DNA from: CALAZP01 sp964410725
Lineage (GTDB): Bacteria > Bacteroidota > Bacteroidia > Chitinophagales > Saprospiraceae
Reading direction: 5' to 3'
Assembly (NCBI GenBank): GCA_964410725.1
Contig: CAYPID010000036.1
Span: forward strand, 1-22,049
Length of the DNA stretch: 22,049 nucleotides
Below are positions 15,964-22,049 of this stretch, one piece after another. Made by a program: the position numbers and the translations under genes. The notes below the pieces were generated by a model. The model was not told the DNA's origin, searched no databases, and worked only from the letters and a program-made list of their open reading frames with translations. Each line of letters begins with the position of its first letter. Positions within the stretch are counted from its first letter, which is position 1.

Positions 15964-18844
15964 TAACCAATTTAGCAGATTGGTGGTATCCTTTATCAGT
16001 AGAAATATTAACGAATAATGGACCATTACTATTAGTGCCACTTAGCATTTGACGATTAAAAGACCATTTTTCGAAAGGACCAATTTTCCTTTGTTCATGA
16101 TAGATAATTCTACCTGTAATATCCATAATTTCAAAATAGGCTTGGTCCTCTTTTTCATTAGCTAAATGAATAGTCGTCTCGTTATGGAAGGGATTTGGAA
16201 AGACCCCAGTAAATAGCTTTGCTGGACTGTTGTATTCAATAGATAGATCAATAGTATAAGGAATCAATTCTTCCCCTTCAAATACTCTAGGTAAAATAGT
16301 GGCAGTGTTAAAGGATACAGCAGTTGGTCCGATTTCCAAATTAGGCTGTGCATTAGCGATCAAATAAAATATGATTTCATTTGATTGTTCCTCATTCGAA
16401 AAATTTATTTTAGGATTGATCCAAGAAACAGTTAAGGTCCTTTCATTTTGATTGTAATAGAGATGGTTGTCCTTCAAACCCGGCAAATTCCCAGGCAAAA
16501 CATCCACCACCTCCAAATCAATATCATCAATTGAAATTTCAAATTCCAGTCCTTCCCAGTCCAAGGGTCGATCTAAAGTAAAAGGAATCTGAAATAATCC
16601 AGAACCAATAGTAATTGGATGATTCATCTTTAAAGTAGTCATACTTCTAGGCTGGTTAAGGTAATCCACTGCCCAAGAACCATCTACATCTCCTTTTTTT
16701 ATGAGTACAAAATCTCTTTCATTGCTAAATTGCTTCATTTCCTCCATTTGAATCGCTCCATCCATAACTGGTGCATTCTTAGACAAAATATTTTGTTCCA
16801 TACTCAAAGGAATAAACTGCCAGTATTCATCGCTCTCGCCAAATTGAGTTTCAATGCCCAATAGAACTTTCCTTATCTTGATGATATCTCGAATACTAAT
16901 GCTTCCACTGGCATCTACGTCGGCCGCTACTTCTTCAAAATAATTCATGGTTTCTAACCCCAAAATTCTCTTTTGAATTTTGATCATATCTCTGGTAGAA
17001 ATTCCATCTTTTACCCGCATTTTTTCTTTATCCAACTCAATTTGACCAAACTCACAAGCAGGCAGATCGTGGAAATTAAACCTGCCATCAAGGTCGGTAT
17101 TCGTTATGGTAAACTTAGAATTATCGTGTAATTCAAAATTCTCTAAAGGATTCTTATCAATATTTAAAATTCGCCCTTCCAAACTCACGGTCATATAATC
17201 ACAAATCTGGTTGTAATTCCGTTGCTTAAAAACATTTTCGGGCACCTTTTCTAGACTCGTATTGAAAAGGATAACCTTTTGAAGCGTCATATTCCGAATA
17301 TATTCCTTATCCTTTTGATGAAGAATTGGATCATTTTCAAAATAAAACCGATCACCATCCCTTAATGCGGTGAAGGTTTTATCGAAGATATGATAAATGG
17401 TCGGCCCGAGAATTGTATTCGGCAACTTAGCTTCAGATAACATCCCCACCCAAGGATCAATATTATTAACATCTCGATATAACAGGGTCAGGGCCATAGT
17501 TTGGAAGAAGTTATCTCCGTTGATTTCATCAAAAGAAGTTATGGGATTCATTCCCAGCCCTTGTCTAATTGAATTGTAGTCAGGCAATCCCCTTTCTCGT
17601 CCCCGTTGGATATTAAGTGCTACTAAATCTAAGCCTCCTTGTCCAGGAACACCAAACAAAAAATTTCTTACGTCGTCAATAACTTTGGTGTCAAGGCTCT
17701 GTTGCTGTTGGGTAATCATTCCCTGCAGAAAGGGTTCAATTCCATTGGATTCCCGAAGAGCAGATGGAGTGAAAAAGCCTTCTCTAAGTTTCAACTGCTT
17801 ATCCATCAACTCCCCTTGTGGAGTCATTCTAATTAAAGTTGAATTTAACAGAGTGTGTCCCAATCGGAAAGCAGCACCAGTGAACTCATTACTAACGGAA
17901 GGATTTAAATTAGGATTATAACCTTCGTAATCAGGAAGAATATAACCTAAATTGGGTAACCACTCTTCAAATAATATATTTTGAATTTCACCACCCACAA
18001 TTTTTCTCGCGTATTGATAAAGCATTTCATCATCCCAATCAGGATGTTCCATCGCTTTGATTTCTACTATGCGATTATGCTCTCGAGTAAACAAGGTATG
18101 GAAAGCTAAAAGAAAAGGATTCTCATTAGCTCTAATATCACCGGAAACAAATAATTTGCTTTCTAATCTGGTAGCATTGTCCATTTCAGGAGCGTTTGGA
18201 TCAATTTCTGATTCAAATTGACCATCTACCGTATTGTAGGGTAGCAAATTTCCCTCTGATGCTTTTAATTTACCCCCTTCAAATGTCCTCAACCAATCAG
18301 CGTGTTCTTTGTTGGAACCGTATATTCCTGAGCCATCTATAAAGGCGGTGATTTCATTTATTTGTTCCCTGGGATTAGTCGGAAATAGGCCAGAGCCTTC
18401 ATAATATTTACCTCTTGTCATTGGAATCATCGCTGTTCCAATATGATAGGGATCAAACCATAAATCGCCTTGTGGCACTTGAACGGAAAACATTTCATTA
18501 GTCCCAGAGGTCAAGCCCAAGTCATGGTCTATAAACTGCCCAAAAGACCAACACAAATCATTTAATCTGAAAGGATCCCCAATCTCAATCCCATCCTGAT
18601 CAAATATCTCGTTACTGATTACTCTGGGATTAGGGCGATTTTTACCGTTAGGTTCAGCCATTCCGTCCGCATAAGCAGAATGAGTCAAGCGGGTTAGAGG
18701 AACTCCAGCAGCTCCCCAATTGGGGTGTTGAATATTATTATAGGTGCCGTCAAATGTTCTATACAATTGATAATTGGTATTTTGAGAATACCCTAAAGTG
18801 GCTGCCGTAACAAATAGTCCAAAAGTATAAACAAAGGGTTTCAT
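15950..18844 (-). CDS. Secreted animal-type haem peroxidase with dockerin-like repeats and T9SS tail
   Basis: This 964-residue protein has a signal peptide (1-20). The haem peroxidase domain (about 25-545) is of the myeloperoxidase/peroxidasin type. It carries GQFIDHD (102-108, distal His107 with Gln103 and Asp106), DGSGIYGS (170-177), TREHNR (253-258), FRLGHTLL (326-333, proximal His330) and LNIQRGRERGLPDYN (410-424). A linker of about 550-600 follows. Two dockerin-like calcium-loop/helix repeats occupy about 605-665 (ISTRDMIKIQKRILG and ISIRDIIKIRKVLLG). Next comes a beta-rich module (about 735-870) and a T9SS type A tail from GVFPNPFHNE (about 880). The enzyme should oxidise halides or organic substrates with peroxide outside the cell. 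The specific substrate is unknown. A TATTTTTG box lies upstream, and the gene is convergent with and overlaps the NOS gene. Confidence 0.93.
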   Translation of the reverse strand: MKPFVYTFGLFVTAATLGYSQNTNYQLYRTFDGTYNNIQHPNWGAAGVPLTRLTHSAYADGMAEPNGKNRPNPRVISNEIFDQDGIEIGDPFRLNDLCWSFGQFIDHDLGLTSGTNEMFSVQVPQGDLWFDPYHIGTAMIPMTRGKYYEGSGLFPTNPREQINEITAFIDGSGIYGSNKEHADWLRTFEGGKLKASEGNLLPYNTVDGQFESEIDPNAPEMDNATRLESKLFVSGDIRANENPFLLAFHTLFTREHNRIVEIKAMEHPDWDDEMLYQYARKIVGGEIQNILFEEWLPNLGYILPDYEGYNPNLNPSVSNEFTGAAFRLGHTLLNSTLIRMTPQGELMDKQLKLREGFFTPSALRESNGIEPFLQGMITQQQQSLDTKVIDDVRNFLFGVPGQGGLDLVALNIQRGRERGLPDYNSIRQGLGMNPITSFDEINGDNFFQTMALTLLYRDVNNIDPWVGMLSEAKLPNTILGPTIYHIFDKTFTALRDGDRFYFENDPILHQKDKEYIRNMTLQKVILFNTSLEKVPENVFKQRNYNQICDYMTVSLEGRILNIDKNPLENFELHDNSKFTITNTDLDGRFNFHDLPACEFGQIELDKEKMRVKDGISTRDMIKIQKRILGLETMNYFEEVAADVDASGSISIRDIIKIRKVLLGIETQFGESDEYWQFIPLSMEQNILSKNAPVMDGAIQMEEMKQFSNERDFVLIKKGDVDGSWAVDYLNQPRSMTTLKMNHPITIGSGLFQIPFTLDRPLDWEGLEFEISIDDIDLEVVDVLPGNLPGLKDNHLYYNQNERTLTVSWINPKINFSNEEQSNEIIFYLIANAQPNLEIGPTAVSFNTATILPRVFEGEELIPYTIDLSIEYNSPAKLFTGVFPNPFHNETTIHLANEKEDQAYFEIMDITGRIIYHEQRKIGPFEKWSFNRQMLSGTNSNGPLFVNISTDKGYHQSAKLVIIDK

Positions 18845-18904
18845 CCTTTTTTTTTCACAAGATTAAAAAAACCAAAATCAAAAAAAATGACTTTTGGCAC
18901 TATG

Positions 18905-18912
18905 CAAAAATA
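18905..18912 (-). promoter_or_regulatory. Candidate -7 promoter box for the peroxidase gene
   Basis: On the minus strand this reads TATTTTTG, which fits the Bacteroidota -7 consensus TAnnTTTG. It lies about 60 bp before the peroxidase start, giving a normal leader. No clear -33 TTG is seen at the usual spacing; a palindrome occupies that region instead. Confidence 0.5.
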
Positions 18913-18930
18913 CTGAATAAAAGGCAGTAT

Positions 18931-18944
18931 TGTTAATATTAACA
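18931..18944. promoter_or_regulatory. Perfect 14-bp palindrome, candidate operator
   Basis: TGTTAATATTAACA is identical on both strands. It sits between the divergent peroxidase and membrane-protein genes, 18 bp upstream of the peroxidase -7 box, so it covers the expected -33 region. A dimeric regulator binding here could block or replace -33 recognition. AT-rich sequence raises the chance of accidental palindromes, and the regulator is unknown. Confidence 0.4.
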
Positions 18945-18984
18945 TAAGGTATTTAAAAAATCATTCATTTATCAACTCATTTAA

Positions 18985-18992
18985 TACATTTG
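18985..18992 (+). promoter_or_regulatory. Candidate -7 promoter box for the membrane protein gene
   Basis: TACATTTG matches TAnnTTTG exactly and ends only 4 nt before the ATG at 18997. Transcription from it would start at or beside that ATG, giving a leaderless message. Alternatively, translation starts at the in-frame ATG at 19009. No clear -33 TTG is visible. Confidence 0.45.
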
Positions 18993-18996
18993 AAAT

Positions 18997-20238
18997 ATGA
19001 ATGATCCAATGGCAAACTTTAATCATCCTGAAGACTTGGAAAAACTATATCGAGAAAATCCAATTGATTTCGAAAAACAGTTTTTTAAGTCCTACCCTTC
19101 TTTAAAAGGAAACCTTTTAGCAGAGGCTTGGAAATATCGATTAAGCAACACTAGTACAACTTTTAATTGGGGTCTAAAACGACACTGGAAGATTTTGGTA
19201 ATACTTCTGTTAATAGGAGGATTCTACACCAAATTACCCTTTTTGATCGGGTTAAAACCGGATCAGTTTTATCAAGCTAACCTAGGTTTTATACTAATTT
19301 GTTTTCCTGGATTGTATTATTTATTTACGAAACCTACTAATTTCTACTATCGGTTATTGGTAGTAGCTATTTATCTCTTCTGTATTGGATTTATCAATTT
19401 TGTTCCATTTTCTGGGGCTTCAGACACTTTCAATTTAAGTGCCCTACATCTTCCATTTTTAATGTTAGCTTTTTTGGGAATCATTCAATTGAATAAGAAG
19501 ATTTTTATAATGGAAGAAAGGATTAAATTTTTAAAATTTCTAGCTGACTTTATCATTATTGGGGGCTTATTGTCATTAGCGTTATTGCTATTATCAGGTA
19601 TCACCATTGGTTTATTTCAAACAATAGGAAGAGACATTGGAGAATTATATGCAGAAAATATTTTGCCATGGTTAGGCCCAGCTATACCGCTTATAGGCGT
19701 TTTCATATTGTCGAACAACCCAAACCTAATTAATCAAATTTCTCCATTGATTGCTAAAATTTTCACGCCGCTTGTGGTAATTATGCTTATTCTATTTCTA
19801 ATCACTTACAGTTTAGGACCACAAAACGCTTTTCAAGACCGGGAGGCATTAATACTCTTTAATATCTTATTAATAGGTGTTTTAGCCTTAATATTTTTTT
19901 CATTAATATCTTATTCAAGGGAACAACTCCAGAATTACACCAAAGGGATGTTGCTCTTATTAAGTATCCTGACCTTAATTATTAATAGCTTGGCATTATC
20001 TGCCATTATTTACAGATTGGGGGCATTTGGAGTTACGCCTAATCGGATGGCAGTACTGGGAAGTAATCTAATTATCCTCATTCATATAGGAATAACAACT
20101 TTCCATTTAATTCAAGGTCTAAAAAATAGAATCGAATTATATAAACTTCCTATTAAATTGGTCCCCTATTTGCCAGTTTATGTGATATGGTTACTAATTG
20201 TGGTATTCATTTTTCCTTTTATATTCTCCTTTTCATAA
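18997..20238 (+). CDS. Polytopic membrane protein, DUF4153-like
   Basis: This 413-residue protein begins with about 60 soluble, charged residues (HPEDLEKLYRENPIDF and on). A series of roughly ten hydrophobic helices follows, to a very hydrophobic C-terminus. The segment IYRLGAFGVTPNRMAVLGSN resembles a conserved motif I associate with DUF4153 integral membrane proteins, so I assign that family tentatively. No catalytic or transport motif is recognised and the function is unknown. A TACATTTG box lies 4 nt upstream of the first ATG, so the true start may be the Met at 19009 (MANFNHPEDLE). The gene is divergent from the peroxidase gene and ends 10 bp from the convergent regulator gene. Confidence 0.7.
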   Translation: MNDPMANFNHPEDLEKLYRENPIDFEKQFFKSYPSLKGNLLAEAWKYRLSNTSTTFNWGLKRHWKILVILLLIGGFYTKLPFLIGLKPDQFYQANLGFILICFPGLYYLFTKPTNFYYRLLVVAIYLFCIGFINFVPFSGASDTFNLSALHLPFLMLAFLGIIQLNKKIFIMEERIKFLKFLADFIIIGGLLSLALLLLSGITIGLFQTIGRDIGELYAENILPWLGPAIPLIGVFILSNNPNLINQISPLIAKIFTPLVVIMLILFLITYSLGPQNAFQDREALILFNILLIGVLALIFFSLISYSREQLQNYTKGMLLLLSILTLIINSLALSAIIYRLGAFGVTPNRMAVLGSNLIILIHIGITTFHLIQGLKNRIELYKLPIKLVPYLPVYVIWLLIVVFIFPFIFSFS

Positions 20239-20248
20239 AGATTCAAAA

Positions 20249-21874
20249 CTAACTTCCTTTTTGCTGCGTAAACTCAATGTATTGTTGGGGAGACATGCCG
20301 ACTTCATTTTTAAATGCCCTGTAAAAGGTAGATCTGGCATTGAAGCCGTACTTCAAACTTAACTCTTTCAGACTTATGTTGGACAAGTCCATAGAATGAA
20401 TTTCCTTTTGAATGGCCCTAACCCTGTATGTATTAAGCAATTGATTTAAATTCTGTCCTCCAATTTTATTAATGGCCTCGGATAGATAAGTTTCATTGGT
20501 GTTCAATAGTTGGGTGAGTTTTTTGAGATCTAAATCTGAATCCTTATAGATATCCTGTTGTTCCATCATATCCAATAGTGATTGATAAAGAGCACTTAAT
20601 TTTTCATCTCTCGAATATTCATTTTTCTGAATATCAGGTATTGAACCAACCAATTCTCGATTGATTTTATAAAGCGATTTTAACTGCTTATTCTCCTTTA
20701 TTTTTTGTTGATAAAGGATATAAACAAAGAACCCTCCAAAAAGAATAAAAGCAATCAAACCCAAATTTAATTTGGTTTCAAAATTCAATCTAATTCTTTG
20801 ATAATTAATAATTTGTTCTTTCTTTTCTAATTCATAAATTTGATTCAGCTGATCTATCCTTGATGTAGAATTTTTATCCTTATCTACTTGAATTAACTCC
20901 CTCAATTGCTGCCCAGTTGCAGAAAATAATTCGTAATTATTCAATTTAAAATACAGTTCAAAAAGATCCCATAATACTCCTTCTTTTGCATCAATATTCC
21001 CGACATCGTCGAGAATAGAATATGAGTTGGTATAGAAAGCAACAGCATCATTTAGGCGATTCTCTTGGTAAGCTAATTTTCCTAAATTTAAAAGAATAAA
21101 ACCCTCACTATTTTTTAACCCATTATTATTGGCCAAAACAAGGGCTTCATTTAACTTTAATTTAGCCAGACGGTAATCACCTACTTTTATATAGGCATTA
21201 CCCAAATTATTAAGTATCTCGCAAATACCGGGTCGGTAATCATAAAACCTGTAAATCTCTAAGGCTTGGTTTGAATAAATGACAAAAGAATCCAAATCCC
21301 CTTCTAAATCAGCAGCCTTTGCGAAATTTTGAAATATCAAAGCCAAATTAACTGAATCATTAAGCCGGTCAAAAAAGCTGGCTGTTTCTTTCAGAATAGT
21401 CTTTCCTAATTCAATACGATTTATCTTAATATTTAAAAGTCCAATATTAATATTGGTTTGCATAACCCCAACAGAATCGCTTCGAATTCGTGCAATTTCT
21501 TGAGATTTCAAATAAGCTTCCAAGGCACCACTTAAATCCCCTGTCATTTCTTTACAAATACCAATATTATTGTAAGAAGCCTCTATATAGGACAAGTTTG
21601 AAGTAGAATCCAAATTAGCAATTGACTTTTCAAAATAATCAATAGCTAAAAAATAATCCGATTTATAATAACTGGATAACCCCAATAAATAATAAGACTG
21701 ACCCAGCAGTGAATCAGTTTGATTCTCCAAAAGAATTACATTCCATTCCTTTGCCTCAACATAAGCGGAATCAGGGTAATTAGGTAATAACTCCCTAATG
21801 CCATCAAAATTATTCTGACCATTTAATAAAAGACTAAATAAAAAAAAATAAACAAAGGGGTACCACCTTTTCAT
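20249..21874 (-). CDS. TPR-transmembrane-AraC-type hybrid regulator
   Basis: This 541-residue protein has an N-terminal signal or anchor (about 3-20). A periplasmic tetratricopeptide array spans about 55-320, with repeats such as YYLLGLSSYYKSDYFLAIDYF, ASYNNIGICKEMTGDLSGALEAY and ILNNLGNAYIKVGDYRLAKLKL. A coiled-coil stretch (about 335-365), a single membrane helix (about 369-389) and a second coiled coil (about 390-410) follow. The cytoplasmic C-terminus is an AraC-family helix-turn-helix domain (about 445-541) ending in the classic ISLKELSLKYGFNARSTFYRAFKNEVGMSPQQYI. The architecture suggests that a periplasmic signal, read through the TPRs, alters DNA binding by a membrane-tethered regulator. 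The target genes are unknown. Downstream it is convergent with the membrane protein gene, and a terminator separates it from the gene upstream. Confidence 0.88.
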   Translation of the reverse strand: MKRWYPFVYFFLFSLLLNGQNNFDGIRELLPNYPDSAYVEAKEWNVILLENQTDSLLGQSYYLLGLSSYYKSDYFLAIDYFEKSIANLDSTSNLSYIEASYNNIGICKEMTGDLSGALEAYLKSQEIARIRSDSVGVMQTNINIGLLNIKINRIELGKTILKETASFFDRLNDSVNLALIFQNFAKAADLEGDLDSFVIYSNQALEIYRFYDYRPGICEILNNLGNAYIKVGDYRLAKLKLNEALVLANNNGLKNSEGFILLNLGKLAYQENRLNDAVAFYTNSYSILDDVGNIDAKEGVLWDLFELYFKLNNYELFSATGQQLRELIQVDKDKNSTSRIDQLNQIYELEKKEQIINYQRIRLNFETKLNLGLIAFILFGGFFVYILYQQKIKENKQLKSLYKINRELVGSIPDIQKNEYSRDEKLSALYQSLLDMMEQQDIYKDSDLDLKKLTQLLNTNETYLSEAINKIGGQNLNQLLNTYRVRAIQKEIHSMDLSNISLKELSLKYGFNARSTFYRAFKNEVGMSPQQYIEFTQQKGS

Positions 21875-21923
21875 GAAATGAATTTTAATTACACGTCTTT
21901 AAACTTAAATCACTTCAAAATAA

Positions 21924-21962
21924 TAAAAAAAGGGCTTCCCACTTAATAATGGAAAGCCCTTA
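21924..21962 (-). terminator. Rho-independent terminator of the right-edge T9SS gene
   Basis: The minus strand forms a hairpin of AAGGGCTTTCC (21951-21961) with GGAAGCCCTT (21930-21939), about 10 bp with one bulge and an 11-nt loop. A run of T (the plus-strand A tract at 21924-21931) follows. It lies about 23 bp after the stop codon of the partial gene at the right edge and before the regulator gene, so it should insulate the two. Confidence 0.85.
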
Positions 21963-21984
21963 TTGACTATAGAAGAATAATTAA

Positions 21985-22049
21985 TTATTCAATAATAATC
22001 ATCTTCTTAGTAGCTGTATATTCTCCAGCAGTCAATGTGTAGTACAATA
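21985..22049 (-). CDS. C-terminal end of a T9SS-sorted protein (partial)
   Basis: Only the last 21 codons are inside the window; the rest lies beyond the right edge. The translation is LYYTLTAGEYTATKKMIIIE followed by TAA, the standard ending of a T9SS type A sorting domain (G-x-Y segment, then K-K-M/L-I-I-x). The protein is therefore predicted to be secreted through the type IX system. Its main function cannot be seen. A strong terminator follows directly. Confidence 0.75.
   Translation of the reverse strand, partial: LYYTLTAGEYTATKKMIIIE

Noticed and set aside
1..22049. CRISPR array, insertion sequence, toxin-antitoxin or phage-defence system
   Set aside because: No regular direct repeats with spacers, terminal inverted repeats, transposase motifs or defence-type domains were seen on either strand.

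Overview
The window looks like a chromosomal segment of a Bacteroidota bacterium. Four predicted proteins end in type IX secretion (T9SS) sorting domains of the YPNP/FPNP type. There are also a SYQAVARD-type repeat protein, a DUF6122-type membrane protein and a TPR-membrane-AraC hybrid regulator. The base composition is AT-rich, Shine-Dalgarno sites are largely absent, and TAnnTTTG -7 boxes appear in one divergent promoter region. The Saprospiria/Cytophagia side of the phylum would fit, but the sequence alone does not fix the family. No insertion sequence, integrase, CRISPR array or rRNA was found.

Layout. (1) 1-54: the 3' part of a tRNA-Arg(CCT), cut by the window edge, followed by decayed DNA holding a truncated SYQAVARD-type gene (348-641, minus). 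(2) 752-2437, minus: a secreted zinc-metalloprotease-like protein with a T9SS tail. (3) 2541-9821, minus: a tightly packed run. In transcription order it is a fused sialic acid mutarotase/sodium symporter, an N-acetylneuraminate lyase, a small T9SS protein, a large beta-repeat surface protein and a GH18 chitinase-like lipoprotein. (4) 9935-15963, plus: a co-directional run divergent from region 3. It holds a DUF6122 membrane protein, a sialate O-acetylesterase, a three-gene ABC exporter (lipoprotein adaptor, FtsX-type permease, ATPase) and a bacterial nitric oxide synthase oxygenase. (5) 15950-18844, minus: a large secreted animal-type haem peroxidase with dockerin-like repeats and a T9SS tail. 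Its 3' end overlaps the NOS gene by 14 bp, tail to tail. (6) 18997-20238, plus: a polytopic membrane protein. (7) 20249-21874, minus: a TPR-TM-AraC regulator. (8) A strong terminator, then the last codons of another T9SS protein running in from the right edge.

How it fits together. The two divergent runs meeting at about 9.9 kb form a sialic acid unit. The esterase removes O-acetyl groups, the Kelch domain speeds anomer conversion, the symporter imports the sugar and the lyase splits it into ManNAc and pyruvate. No sialidase, NanE or NanK is visible, so the pathway is incomplete here. The GH18 lipoprotein could liberate GlcNAc-containing glycans, but a hairpin after the lyase gene may separate it and the two surface-protein genes from the sialic acid genes. 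The NOS gene and the haem peroxidase are both haem redox enzymes, but they are transcribed toward each other and no functional link is proven. No wholly new system is evident. The most unusual items are the NOS gene and its placement, the mutarotase-transporter fusion, the peroxidase-dockerin-T9SS architecture and a perfect palindrome in the peroxidase promoter region.
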